From Tridacna crocea (Eukaryota > Mollusca > Bivalvia > Cardiida > Cardiidae), in the NCBI GenBank assembly GCA_943736015.1, contig OX031058.1, positions 18,873,001 through 18,937,000 of the forward strand: 64,000 nucleotides of DNA, written 5' to 3'. The notes beneath the pieces were generated by a model. It searched no databases, was not told the DNA's origin, and saw only the letters and a program-made list of their open reading frames with translations. Each line of letters begins with the position of its first letter. Position 1 is the stretch's first letter. Positions 21,660 through 33,980 of the stretch are shown piece by piece. Both the position numbers and the translations under genes were made by a program.

Positions 21660-22210
21660 ATGGAAGTAATAAAAACATAATACTTTTTTCCTAACCCGAA
21701 TCCTAGGCGATTCTAAAATCTCTACTGTAGATATCATGTTAAATGAATGATACATTTTTTCTTCGTCTTATTACTTTGGAAATACTTTCTGATATCAATT
21801 CCTCCTTTCATACAATTGCAAAGGCCATATGATGCGGTTTTGTGGACAGAACACAACTTAAAATTATTTGATTTTTCGAACAAAAATGTCACATTAAAAT
21901 CGTACCTAAATTGTAAAAAGAAAACCCATGAATAAAACTTATTTTAGTTGAAGTCGTGTAAGTTAAGATATTACTAGGAAAAGAAATGCATCAGGTAATA
22001 GTGAATTACACTGTGTGCTAAATTATTTTATACAGGACATTAAATTTTGTGAAAATAGAACAAGGCTAGAACTAGTCGTTTTCTGACAAAAAAAAATATT
22101 TTGTACCCTTTTGCCTTGGCGATTTTGTCATGAACTTCAAAACAAAAACTTTTTTCTTGGTGGAAAAGAGTAGCTTTATGCTTCGCCTTTTCTATGCAGT
22201 TCTATTTAAA

Positions 22211-22411
22211 TCTGGGTCTGTATTCACCAACCATTCTTAAGAACATTCTTAGCCTTATTCTTCAGAATTTTGTTAGTGTAAAAGTAACAGGACTTCTGAT
22301 TAGCTAAAGCATACAGTTTAGCCAATCAGAAGTCCTGTTACTTTCACGGTCAGGGAATCTTGAAGTATAAGACCAAGAATGTTCTTATGAATGGTTGGTG
22401 AATACAAACCC
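22211..22411. repeat. Family G foldback, intact
   Basis: Ends GTCTGTATTCACCAACCATT and AATGGTTGGTGAATACAAAC. Perfect inner stem AGGACTTCTGATTGGCTAAA / TTTAGCCAATCAGAAGTCCT. Confidence 0.85.
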
Positions 22412-23889
22412 TGATCTCTCTTGCGCGCTTTCACCCACTCTCTCTCTCTGAAAATATTTATGCTTACATTTTCAACAAGTACAGTATTACGCATTTGGCC
22501 TGGAAATACCATGACTGAATAATAATGTACGTTCGTAGTGCAGACATCTGCTATATGATTCAACTTGGAATTTCGACTAAATTTACAGTATAAAACTTTC
22601 AGACTCATGGATAAATGTGTATTTTATATCACGATCAAAACTGTTTTGGGTATTTCACATGCTGATAATGGCAATTCGTCGAGTTTATCCTCCATCGCTT
22701 TTGCTCACAGTGTACAGTAATGTCATGCTGGATGATGTAAATCTAGTATAGATGAATTTGTAAATCGATATAAACAACGGATTCACCAAAGTAGCGTTAC
22801 TTATACCAATGTAGGGTATATACCAAATACCGGTATTATGTTATAACAATAACTTTCTTGGTGCTTTCCTTAGTGGTGTTTGAGTGTACTTGAGTCTTGC
22901 GGGAAAATTTGGTTTGTCGCAAGGACCGATTTTTGAATGAAGATGTCCACAATATTGCCATATACGAATCTCGCTTTTCCGAGTAACAAGGAAGTTTCAT
23001 CCATTCAATATTGAGGAATTATTCTTTCGCAGCGCGGACTTAGACCAAAGTTGTTTACTTTTCGAAGCAGTTCACTTGTATGTAAAAGAGAGAAAACATT
23101 TTAAGTGATCGACGCCTATTAAAACAGGGTTAATTTTACCGGATGCCCAACAGACAGCACCATCCGATTTTCTTTCATCTCTTTTTTCCTTTTCAATCAA
23201 TACTCTTCTTTTTTTTCTCTCTTCAACCCCCCGCCCCACCCCCTGTCTTTTTTCTATACAATATAAAGAAGAAAAATGTTCAATGTACTTGTCATTGTTG
23301 TAAAAAGAACTATTGAAATTGTCTTGTAGGGAAAAGATTGATTCTTGGTTGAGAGAACTTGTAAACCGACTCAATTTCAATTTATATGTAATAAAATATG
23401 TTTAAATTAACTGCGATATATTGTTGCTAACATTAAAGGTATATAACATAAGAAGTATTATGTTGCAGGAACGTCCCTGTTGTTTGTATTGGTTTCGACT
23501 TGCCTGAGATTTGGACATCGCGCATCAGAATCTGTATTTACCTGCCATAATCTAAGAAAAAAAATCTACGTCTTCCTCTCATTATTTTTTCTAAATTTGA
23601 AAATAATGCAACCGCTGATTGGCTGAATAAAGCGGCTTAACCTATCAGAAGATGTGTAACTTTTTAAATCTAGAAATACACTTGGAATGAAATTAAGAAT
23701 AGCTGGATACGGACTCAGAATATTTTTAAAGGAATTTTGAAGCAAAAACAAGCCCCAGAAATGTAGCTATAACATAATATTTGATAACCCTTATTCTGCT
23801 AAAAAAGTGAAATAGAAATTTTAAAGGCTATGGTTAAACCCCAAATGTCTCTTGATCAAAGGTCATTCTTTAGGGGAAAATATGTCCTT
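22412..23889. other. Unique sequence without a gene
   Basis: No recognisable exon. A purine/pyrimidine-skewed stretch lies at 23165-23255 (CCCCGCCCCACCCCCTG inside a T/C run). The TGATTGGCTGAATAAAGCG segment near 23613 recalls the G core without its ends. Confidence 0.4.
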
Positions 23890-23960
23890 TTCGGACAGTG
23901 TAGATCAAAGATCAGACTGCATGATTTGTACAGTCTGATCTTGATCTACGCTGTCTGCAA
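23890..23960. repeat. Family F foldback, intact
   Basis: CGGACAGTGTAGATCAAAGA returns as GATCTTGATCTACGCTGTC. The tip is AGACTGCATGATTTGTACAGTCT. Confidence 0.8.
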
Positions 23961-24669
23961 CAGGCCAGTGAGTCGCGCTAAGCAGCCTAAGGGTTAGGTT
24001 TTCCGTATAGTTCATGTTTTTTTCTTTCTACAACAAGTGGGGACAGTATCAAAATCATGGCATGTGCTAACTGAGAACTATTTGGATAACAAAACCTTTT
24101 CACAATTTTCATTTGAAGCAGAAGTTTCAAAAAGGAAGATAAGCTTTACGACGTTTCACCAAACGACTTCGATCGTAAAATTTATCTTTAAGACGACTTT
24201 ATCTGATTCTCTGAGAATCTATGATCCGTGTTTATCAGTTGCCATTTCTGTAATACAATGTTCGTTATGCTGGACTTGAATAAAGGGGGAGACATGCCCA
24301 TGAAATTGATCAGTAACCAAATATCATAGCGAATAAATCTACAGTCAGCATACTTCGTAAGGTAACACATGGGAATTTATTTACTGTTCGAACGTACAAT
24401 CTTCCAAAGTTAAATCACTGCCCCATTCCTTTAGGGCTGAAATGTTAGTTGGTTTTGTTTGCTTGAACTTTGCGAAATAAAGTGAACATCAGAACTAAAG
24501 TATTTTTTCCCTATCCCACATTTTTGAAGGCCTTCTTTCTTGTGGTCGTTAAAGCACTGGATTATTTGAAAAATGTTAACTCATATCACACAAAAATGAC
24601 TCACGTCCATGTCAAAAGACAGCTCCTAAGAATATCCTTGCCAAAAGAACATTACTTGTCAAAAGCATC
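23961..24669. other. Unique sequence without a gene
   Basis: Only a weak TH trace (TATTTTTTCCCTATCCCACA near 24500). This interval is 3' of the Pax1/9 main exon on the minus strand, where any further Pax1/9 exon would be expected. I could not identify one. Confidence 0.35.
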
Positions 24670-24866
24670 TGGGTCCGTGTTCACCAACCATTCTTAAAGA
24701 AAAATTCTTATTCTTCTGAACTTTGTCAATGTGAAAGTAAAAGAACTTTTGATTGGCTAAACCAAATGGTTTAGCCAATCAGAAGTTCTTTTACTATCAC
24801 AGTCAGCACATCTTGAAGAATAAGACAAATAACTTTCTAAAGAATCGTTGGTGAATACAGGTCCTG
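24670..24866. repeat. Family G foldback, intact
   Basis: Ends GGGTCCGTGTTCACCAACC and GTTGGTGAATACAGGTCC. Inner stem TTGGCTAAACCA / TGGTTTAGCCAA is perfect. Confidence 0.85.
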
Positions 24867-25054
24867 GTCCTTTTCTCTCATCTTTTTCCCACACAGTTCA
24901 AGAAAAGTGTACGTCTTGCCTGTGGCCGATTCTCCTTTGCATCATGAGTAGAGCATTTTTAGTCCGCTAGAATTTGTCTCGAGCGGTAATTAGTAAAGCT
25001 CCTTTTTTCCAATCACCCACAATCTCTAGGGTATTCCTCTTAGCTAAATGTTAT

Positions 25055-25060
25055 TTTATT
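25055..25060 (-). terminator. Possible polyadenylation signal
   Basis: AATAAA on the minus strand, 37 bases after the TGA at 25097. This would give an unusually short 3' UTR, so it supports the main exon being terminal only weakly. Confidence 0.3.
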
Positions 25061-25096
25061 ATCAAGATTTGCGCCAATAACTTTAAGAACTCAGTC

Positions 25097-25914
25097 TCAG
25101 CTTTGTAAATACATCGGTTGGACCGGTTGTTTCATACTATAGTAGTTAAAATTATAATTTTGTCCTAATTGGTGATTGTTCATGGACTCACATGGCATTG
25201 GGGCTTGGTGTGACATCGTTTGGGGTGTTGTCCTGAAGCCCAGAATGTCATTTACGGAATGGGAGGAAGCCCAAGCACGCATCATAGACGGAGTAACACA
25301 GTTTGACATTTGTGGCTTATTGTTCATTTGATGATTTAATTGCGTAAAACCACTCTGAGTTGGCATTGTCGGTGGCGGACATGATTGCATAGTTGGTGGT
25401 GGGCACGAATACGGGTACATTTGAAACTGGGGATTGTATAAGGGACCTGGTGCCGGGCCACCAACTGGTACATTCTTTGGGTCAAAATTCGTGTTTTGGT
25501 TTGTAGGAGATCCACTGTTGCCTATTTTATTCCTTAATATTCGACTAATGGAGCTAACTGACGGTACATTATATTTGTCACAAACTCCGTCCGCGAGGAG
25601 TTTATCCCGAATTTCCCAGGCGAATATTCCAGGATCACGTTCCTTATAAAGCTTTATATGTTTCACAACGTTTGGTGTCGTCACTCTTGGCTTGCTGCCA
25701 CCGATGGCGCCCGGTAGTATAGATCCGGTCTCGTTGTATCGGGCGAGAATCTTGCTTACACAACCGTGGGAGACCCTTAACTGGCGGGATATATCACAGG
25801 GCCGCACTCCCATTTGGGCCAACTCTATGATCCGCAGTCGTATTGCATTGGGGAGCGGCCGGCCGTTGACAAAGACACCTCCAAGTTGATTTACCTCTCC
25901 AAATGTTGTTTGTT
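25097..25914 (-). CDS. Pax1/9: Pax1/9 paired-box transcription factor, main exon
   Basis: DNA-binding transcription factor of Pax group I (vertebrate Pax1 and Pax9, fly Pox meso), acting in the nucleus. The exon starts after a minus-strand acceptor (pyrimidine-rich ...CTACTTCAG, AG at 25916-25915) and opens with two bases of a split codon, then [20 protein letters not shown]. The paired domain spans roughly residues 7-134 (counting a two-residue N-terminus) and includes [19 protein letters not shown] and the class signature [20 protein letters not shown], ending [11 protein letters not shown] Pro/Met/Gln-rich linker follows, then the octapeptide HSVNDILG at about 220-227 with the Pax9-like context [14 protein letters not shown]. 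No homeodomain follows, as expected for this group. The frame runs to TGA at 25097 (about 273 residues). That is shorter than vertebrate Pax9, and an internal donor at 25191 could instead splice on. Confidence 0.96.
25186..25191 (-). promoter_or_regulatory. Possible internal splice donor of Pax1/9
   Basis: GTGAGT on the minus strand after ...CCAT, 16 residues past the octapeptide, leaving phase 1. From memory, vertebrate Pax9 also splices shortly after the octapeptide. Use of this site would drop the last 31 codons and require a further exon below 25097. Confidence 0.35.
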
Positions 25915-26098
25915 CTGAAGTAGACAGTGATAGAAGCTGATTAAGAAAATAGACATCTTATATGCATGTTATATAATTATTAAATTATTCTAGAGGTAAA
26001 GTTTTTCATGCAAATCAGCAGATTATGTACTGGAATGACTGACAGCGAAAATTACAAAACTTGAATATGGTCATCACATTTTCACATTTTTGTGCGAC

Positions 26099-26315
26099 AA
26101 CTCTTTACCAGACCGTAGAATTTTAGACTTGTTCAAATTCAAAGCATTTGTTGTCGACTAACTATAGGTGGCTCAAGTGATCAAAGTTCTGTTTCAATAC
26201 TAAAACCATTGCGGGACAAGGTGAAAGTACTTTTCCCTAGCTTTCCTCCTTTCCGTGCAATGTTTTAAAAGCCTTATTAGTTTGGGTCATAAAGCTGGGT
26301 ATGGTTTTTTAAATT
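26099..26315 (-). repeat. TH-A MITE, decayed
   Basis: CAACTCTTTACCAGACCGTA at the left. The stem is degraded (CCATTGCGGGACAAGGTGAA). The right end is decayed. Confidence 0.6.
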
Positions 26316-26574
26316 GTTATCACAGTGAGCACATTTTACAAATCTAAATAATTATGTATGGAAGCAAATTGTGTGGATGTTTATGTATAGGTACTAGTAT
26401 ATTTCAATGATTCAAAGTTGTTTATTGATTTGGTTTACTTTTAGAAATGCAGAGAATTATTGATATTTTGAAATCAAAATTACTCTCTTTATCTGGACCT
26501 TTAACATAGTATAATTCTCACGAAAAAAAGAAACTTAGTCTTGAAATGGTATTGAAAAGAAATTTAGACACACT

Positions 26575-26818
26575 CTTAATTATTTACCAAATGAAAATAA
26601 AATAAAATATATATCTACTGGTCAGGATTGCAAGCATTTACAGACGACAAATTAAACTGAGATCAAATAATGAAGCTAAAGTTTGTCTTTAAAATGGAAG
26701 ATTACAATATGGAAAAAGGATAAAACACTTGTTACTGGCATTTTTCACTCATTACAGTATTTTCAAATACCGTCTTTCTGGGGGTTCTTAAATTTGCGAA
26801 TGGCGGAGTAAATGTTTA
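26575..26818 (-). repeat. TH-A MITE, decayed
   Basis: CTTAATTATTTACCAAATGA to GGCGGAGTAAATGTTTAAA. Hairpin TGTTACTGGCA-type with many mismatches. It abuts the next copy. Confidence 0.6.
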
Positions 26819-27045
26819 AATAATAGCCAAACGACAAAGTTTTAAGCTTGTTCAAACTGAAAGCATTTGTAGACGACAATTCAAATGTGTCTGACAAAAA
26901 AAAAATGAAATTTGTCTTGGAGGGGTAGAAAACCTTGTTGTAAAAGAAGAAAATGCTGATTGCCAGCATTTTCTTCTTTTTCTACAATGTTTTCAAAAGG
27001 CTTATTTCCAGGGGCCGTTCAAAGTCGGGAATGGTAGGGTAAATC
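26819..27045 (-). repeat. TH-A MITE
   Basis: CCAAACGACAAAGTTTTAAG at the left, GGGAATGGTAGGGTAAATC at the right. The stem reads TTGTTGTAAAAGAAGAAAAT opposite ATTTTCTTCTTTTTCTACAA: the G-to-A changes (GGAG to GAAG) are matched in both arms. Confidence 0.8.
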
Positions 27046-30000
27046 TTACTTCAGTATAATGAATAGTATAACAAACAAAAATATCGCATAAGGACCTTCA
27101 TCAAGTCGACAAAAGGCAAGTCCATATTGAACACATTGGCCCACACCATTTTAATCTTAAAAGAGGACATTTTTCTTCAAAGGATAGGGAAAATTTGAGC
27201 AAGTAAATAAAACTCTGGTACATTTTCTCCCTCCCTCGACGCTAAATATGACAAAATAATACTAGAAATATTCCAGTTGTAAGAAAACCAAAGGATAGCG
27301 CAGAGCTCTGCATGTTAAACTTATTCTAAATGCGTAATATCGTTCTATGATGAAATAAACAACCACAACATGCACCCCCGTGCATGACTTAATGCACCGC
27401 AATTTTATTTGTACTCCATACCCCTAATGACAAGTCATTCTTTATTTTGATTGGCTGTAAAGAAGGCAGGATTTTTCTTTTTGGAAAAAAATAACAGTAT
27501 GTTGGGGATAGACAGTTGTGACAATATCGCATGAAAGGGTTTGTTTTGCAAAATTCAGTAATTATTCCAATGATTATAGGAAGCCTTGTGGAATTTCAAT
27601 AACGATTTAGAGATCTCATTTGTTTTTAAGTAAAAATTTTTATAGAAAAACGTAACGAAAACGCTTTGAAATGACGTCGAACTATGAGAGTACTCTTTCA
27701 AATTTTTCTTGAAACTTCGTTATATTATACAGCAACGCACACTTTGGTCGTGATTCGTTTTTAAATGTAGAATAAAAACAATGTTCGTTTAATGGCCTTG
27801 TAAAAATAATACTGGCAGAAATATGATTTTTGTGTGTAGAAAGCATGCTGCATCTCCTGACTTTCGTTTATTTAACTGAAATATCTTATGGTGTTAGAGC
27901 AGAATCCTACTCGGACAAGAAGCTTGCATGTAGTGTTCCGTCTTGAAATGATATCGGATCGAAAACAAATGAAAACAAGTTATTTTGAAATCAAAAGAAG
28001 CCCTAAAGTCATGTCTAATTGATACACTTGTACATATTGAACACCTTTTATATTTCTCAGATAAAAATTATATTTGACACAAAATCTAGTTGCAGAATGA
28101 ACTGACATCTCCAACACACGTTGACAATCATATGATATCTCTAGGCTTTAAAGTAAATGAATTGATTTTTTCTGGAAAAAAATTTTAGCTGCGATTCTGT
28201 TTACTCGATTGACCATTCAATTTTGCTGTTTATCATTTGCGACATGCGATTACCTTCTTGCAAAAGTTCAGAATTCAAGTACATGTAATATATTTAAAGT
28301 TTAGCGTACAGTATCTGTTTTTTTTAGCTGTATAACAACAGATAGTGCAATATCGTGGTCTGTATAGGCTTACCAATCTTTGTAATATTCTTAGTTTAAT
28401 TGTGAAGAATTTTCTAGATTCACTGTAAGACACTTTCTGGTCGACTAAACCAAAATATACTGGGCCAGAACTGGGTAAAATATACGTTATTAAAAATATT
28501 TTATGTCAGTATTAGATACATTGATGAGTCAACACTTTGGGATCTATGCCAAGAATTTGCTTAAAAACATATTCAATAGTTTTCGAAGTCCTTGCTTAAT
28601 ATTTTACCCTTCTTAACATACTAAAACGACCTGGATTTTTCTCTATTCATTGTTTAATTATTGAAGCTGGGACTAAAACTGATACGCCGTACATACGGAG
28701 AGAGGAAACTACATTGATAAATAATGATGATGATTCAAATAATGAATAAGTCGATTATAAATTTCATAAGCGTTAAAAAAATGCAAGGCTATTTGGGCGA
28801 CGTAGAGTTTTTCCCAATACGTGCAATATACAATAGTTATAAGATATTAATATCAAACGAGATACCTTTTATTCATTCCTATTGCCCTCTTTTAATGGTT
28901 CGAGTAGACACGTTGAAAGCGTTTATTTTGATATAAGAATAAAATTGCACGTATCATGTCTTATTTTCCACTTTTTGACAAACTGTGCTATTCCGAAAAC
29001 TAGCTGATCAATCAGTTATTGTCCCACACGACTGGATTTGTCTTCGCAAGAAAACGAGTGAAATGAGAAACTCGACAGAAAAAGTAAAGTTTCAAATCAT
29101 GTGTCCCCTCGCGTAAAAAAAATTATTCAATAGATGTGCAATTTAGGAAAATATCATATTTATAATTTTGTTTATAAAAAAAATCGTTTTATTTAGATTC
29201 TTCTAGTAAAGTAGGCCCTGTACTGAAATGTTGTTATCTTTTAACAAATCAGTACAAATCAATACAATTAAGCTGTACTTCTTAGTATTGTAAAAGATCA
29301 CCGATAACTATAGAAAGAATTTTTTTAAGTTTTATTTTAACACTGCAGACAAGTAAGCAAGAAACGTCTCTCTCCAGCTGATTGTAAATAAACATTTGGG
29401 CATGGGTAAACAATATCGAATAAAGGAGACCACCATCAACAACATGTCATTTGAAACGCGAAATTGCGAAGCAGGCACACAATAGAGTGACTCCTCGACC
29501 TGAAAGAAATCTAAAGTACTGCACTGATGAAATTTCATAAATATTTTTCCACAAGTTTTCCCCGTAAAATTACATTCATCAACACGTTACAATGCCGATA
29601 AGTGATCACTTCAAACGGAATCAATTTTCTTGTTATCTGAAATTAATTGCCCCTCACAGTAAGTTGGGGTCCAAAATGACCCCTTAGGGACCAATAATCG
29701 GCATTGTCGGTTTATAATATCAACAAGATGAGGATTCTGATGGATTTATTTGATTTGGCCGATCTGATAAACCATTTAGTTATTGCTTGTCTCGGATTTC
29801 CGAATCTAGTAATTAAGTTTGCATCAGTTTATTCGAAGTAGCAATTGTAAATATCTGGTGTATGTTTCTTCTAATACGGTTATTCATGCAGAAAAATACG
29901 CATATTGGCTGTTATAACTTCTTGCTATGCTAGTATCGTTAAAGCTTAATTCTTGGGAAAAACTACTGACAATAAACTGAATGCAGCGAATTACCGCATA

Positions 30001-30458
30001 ATTGAATGTGATAAAGCTATAGCTAACTCGCAGGTGCACCAAGAGAAATTCAATAAATATTTTTTCGAAAAAGTGTAATGAAAACAAAAAAAAAATGCTC
30101 CTTACGAGCAATGGCAGCATGCTTACCAAAACCATATGAAAAAGAGAAAAAGCATTTCATTTCTTTCAGTTGTCCGTGTGCGGGTCACATGTACAATTTA
30201 AGAACATGAACAATGTCGACAATTCTAATGCTTCTTTCTATCAAACTCTTTCTTTTTTGTCTATTAAATGAGTTATTGTAAAATATATAAAAAAAAATAT
30301 ATAAAAATGCGTTTAACAAAGAGAAAAGGGAAAATATATCTATTGTAACAGTAAAGCAAAGGAACTGCATATAAACAAACAGATGGATCTATATCTACAA
30401 TGTAGATATCAACTCTACAACAGTTATCTTCACTTATTGTGAATGCAGAAAAATTTTG
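27046..30458. other. Insertion-poor stretch in putative intron 1
   Basis: More than 3 kb with no intact MITE apart from half of a G element at 28360-28455. No exon recognised. It is a candidate for conserved regulatory sequence by its lack of insertions only. Confidence 0.4.
28360..28455. repeat. Family G half
   Basis: CTTACCAATCTTTGTAATAT through GTGAAGAATTTTCTAG to GACTAAACCA. The returning arm is absent. Confidence 0.5.
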
Positions 30459-30718
30459 TGACCCGTCATGCAAAAGGGACCTTCTGGGAACTGCAAAAAG
30501 TGTCAAGCCTTTTCAGACTGCGCGAATTTCGTAGGCTGACCCGGGTTGACACTTTTCGCTTTCAATAATGACATTTGCTGCATGAAATGCGGTCATTGTA
30601 CCTTGTTTTACGATCATTTTTGAATTATCAGCTTAAACTGACCTGCACTATCGATGGTATGTTTCATATTATTGATGTACAGAATTCGCAGGTGGTTCCT
30701 CTTTGCGTGATGGGTCAC
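30459..30718 (+). repeat. Family D MITE, full length
   Basis: TGACCCGTCATGCAAAAGGG to TCTTTGCGTGATGGGTCA. The hairpin tip is eroded (CAGACTGCGC...CGTAGGCTGA). Confidence 0.85.
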
Positions 30719-30797
30719 AATTATTATGAAAACATAATTTCTTGCAATTTTACGAAATTCAAGAAATTATGGTACTTATCATTTCTGTGATCTCTTC

Positions 30798-30974
30798 TTA
30801 ACTCTTTACCAAATAGTCTCGGCTTTTAACGACCCCAAGGAAAAGGCGTTTCCCACATTGTTTTCTGCTCTATCAAGGAAAAATTGTGTCTTTTTTGCCA
30901 CATTAAATTTGTCTTCTACAATTGCTTTCAATCTGGATAAGTCCAAAATTGTTTCGTTTTGTAACAAGGTAATT
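30798..30974 (+). repeat. TH-A MITE with deleted hairpin arm
   Basis: TTAACTCTTTACCAAATAGT to TTTTGTAACAAGGTAA. From GGAAAAGG the sequence jumps to TTTCCCACATTGTTTTC: most of the hairpin is gone and only the outer right arm remains. Confidence 0.75.
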
Positions 30975-32249
30975 TAAAAGGCTTAAAATGCTTCCTATAT
31001 GCACCTCCTTATATTAGATTGTACAGACGCAAAATACGAAGTAATTTTATGAAATACGCTGCAGTGTTGTTTTTATTTTTAAATTGTAGTAAAAATCATA
31101 CAATATTTTTCATGAGTATAGATTATTGACAGATAGAAGATTTGAGCATGCGGTAAAATATCTAAATTAAATAAAGCATCGATATTTTGGAACAAGAGGC
31201 AAAGAAGAAAGCATGAAAAAATCAAGTGATAGACTCGGGAAAGCTGATGTTTCCAGAGGAAGAATTTCGAATCACAAAGAGAATGCCATTAAACATCCCA
31301 AAGAGCCTCGTTTTAAGAAATTGATGTACGGCGTGTCGACCTCTGACATGAAATGTATCACTGTTAATGACATCAGGTTTGAGAAAGGTGTCAAACTTAA
31401 AACTACAAACCTGAAACCGCGTCCAATTTTTACGATAACAAGAAGGGAAATTACGTAATATATTTCTTCAGCTGTAATGCTTAGTTTAATTAGTATTGGG
31501 GTTATCAATGTGATTTATTATACGCTGGCAATAATTTGGAAAGTTTCCTGTTGTAGTTTCATTGTATTTTAGTGTAGCCTATTTGGAAGCGGCAAAATGC
31601 TTTCATCTTTTCGTACGGAAATTCTTTTGTCTGATAGCAGACAATGAATAAATGTATTATGAAAATTACAATACGGAAGAGAGTAAATTAAACTCCATTC
31701 CATCTTTTACGTTCTTTGCAGTCTTACCTAAGTGAAAAGGGTTTGGAAGCTCGCAGCCAAAGTTGAGCTGGGCATACTACTAGCTTCTTGGCGTTTTACC
31801 CAATGGGCAACCTCGTACTCAATATTACTTGCTTATTTCAGATTCTGTGAATAAACGGACATGAAACGAAAAAAAAAAAACTTTCCTAGTCATGAATTAA
31901 CATTGTGCACAGCAACAGTATAATGTCTCTTGTCTCTTGTCGCTGGTATGAAACAATATGGAATGCATGTGTGTAGCATACAAAATGGCATACAGGGCAC
32001 GTTTTGTTTCTTATAGCATATATTTATTTGATGAAGTTCAGAAAGCAGAATACGGAATATTTAACTGACTTAAACTACAAAACTTTTCGTCATTGACAAG
32101 ATGTTCAAACAGAAATCTATAAATGAATATATATATATACGAGAAAAAGTAGGGTAAAGCCATAGATAGTAAGTTAAAAGGACGAAGAAGACAGTCATTC
32201 GAAAACAATAATAGCGCTAATATTAAAGTGAGAGTGGGTTTTTGTTAAC

Positions 32250-32475
32250 TTAACCCTTTACCACACAATGAAGCCTTTTAACACCCCTGAGAAAGAAGCC
32301 TTTGGAAAACATTGTGGGAAAAGAAGAAAATGCTGGTAACCAGCATTTTCTCCTTTTCCCACAAAGTTTTCTACTCCATCAAAGCAAAATTGCACCATTT
32401 CAGCCACTTTGAAATTGTCGTCTGCAAATGCTTTCAATTTGGATAGGTCTAAAATAATGCTGTGTGGTAATTGAA
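32250..32475 (+). repeat. TH-A MITE
   Basis: TTAACCCTTTACCACACAAT at the left, ATGCTGTGTGGTAATTGAA at the right. The hairpin is near-perfect (GAAGAAAATGCTGGTAACC on the left arm). Confidence 0.85.
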
Positions 32476-32616
32476 TAAAAGACTCTGCTACATATCGACC
32501 TAATTTTTCCCGGACAAGATATCAGTACTGCTCATCAGACCAACAAATATGTAAACACTTGGCCTAACAGAAAAAAAGAACCTGCTAATGTACTTTTTAT
32601 TAGTTTAGGGATACGC

Positions 32617-32690
32617 TTGACAACTGGACAAGTAAGCAGAAAATAATATTCACTGGACAACTGGACAAATAAGCAGAAAATTATTCATCT
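32617..32690 (+). repeat. Short tandem duplication
   Basis: Two adjacent units of about 38 bases beginning GACAACTGGACAA(G/A)TAAGC, the second slightly diverged. Confidence 0.85.
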
Positions 32691-32970
32691 CAAAAATCTT
32701 GAGAATGGGGCTATTCCTTTAAATTAGATTGTCTGCCTTGCCAGATAAAGACTAAAGGTATAGAAATCATAGATAGATCCTTTCACCCGTACTCTTTTTT
32801 TATTATTCTTGATTCCCTTGGGGGTCGCGCTTGCGATATGTATAATAATGATTTATGTTATACGTGTAAGGTTCCTGTGTAATCAAAATAAAATTCTGTT
32901 CTCACAAGGAACTATATATGTATCGATTTCTTACAGACGTTTTCTACAGTTTTGTGAAAATTTAATCCTG

Positions 32971-33107
32971 TCATAGAATTTTCTAATTCTATCATATGCT
33001 GGGTAAAATTCATTGGCAAACTCAAAAATAAAAAGAAAAAGGTATGTTGCAGAGTTAGATTTTCTGCAAAATGGCTGTTTCTATGGTGACCGTTTGTATA
33101 AAAACAC
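32971..33107 (+). repeat. Direct repeat, copy 1
   Basis: Similar to 33330-33461: TCATAGAATTTTCTAATT, then AAAATGGC(T/C)GTTTC(T/C)AT and a final ACCGTTT. Confidence 0.75.
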
Positions 33108-33329
33108 CTGAAATGACTATATCTTCATAAAAGAGAGTAATACAGTGATAGAAAGTTTATTATACAATTCAAATATTATTTTCCATATTTAATATATTAT
33201 TTCTTGATTCTGTATGAATGAAATGATAATCTGAATTCATTTTCTTTTTGAAAAATTATTTTATGCTATTTCTTGACTTGCCAAAATGTTAGCAAAATCA
33301 ACATGTAGTCTTCAATTAATTCAAAATTT

Positions 33330-33461
33330 TTTCATAGAATTTTCTAATTTTTTGGTATATACAGTAAAACTTAATGGTAAGCACAAAAATGGGAAGAAAA
33401 AGATATGTTGACCTGTTAGATTTTTTTGTAAAATGGCCGTTTCCATAGTAACCGTTTAGGC
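33330..33461 (+). repeat. Direct repeat, copy 2
   Basis: Partner of 32971-33107 at moderate identity. The 146-codon minus frame at 33316-33756 is partly an artefact of this repeat. Confidence 0.75.
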
Positions 33462-33751
33462 ACTCAGACCGATTGGCACTGTCATGTTCAGTAGACTCTA
33501 GTCTCTGAGAAAGTCGATTACGCTGAAAACTTTCCTGTATTCTTCCGATCTTTTCCCCTTTAGATCTTTTTACAAAATGTCCGTTAAGTCGATATTGTAG
33601 ACTCATTCTTCGTTTCGAAAGGTATCGTATCCGAAATTCAAGGTATTGTCCGAACGATACACGAGTACCTTCTTTGAGAAGAGTTACTGTCTGTTTTTGT
33701 CTCCCTTGAAATCGCCAAAGTGATGTGCAGAAATTACTACCGAAAACGTCC

Positions 33752-33980
33752 TTCACCCTTTGCCAAACAATGCCTGGTTTTTACGACCCCGGGATAGAAG
33801 CCTTTTGAAAACATCGTGGGAAAAGGAGAAAATGCTGGTAACCAGCATTTTCTCCTTTTTCCACAATGTTTTCTACCCAGCTGGAAACAAATTTCAATTT
33901 TTGAGGAATGTTTATTTTGTTGTCTGCAAGTGCTTTCAATTTGAAACAGTCTGAAATTTTCTCGTTTGGTAAAGGGTTAA
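33752..33980 (+). repeat. TH-A MITE, intact
   Basis: TTCACCCTTTGCCAAACAAT to CGTTTGGTAAAGGGTTAA. Hairpin with one or two mismatches. Confidence 0.88.

Noticed and set aside
33316-33756. 146-codon minus-strand frame with repeated NGHF motifs
   Set aside because: The motifs come from the direct repeat at 33330-33461 and related flanking sequence; no domain and no splice support.
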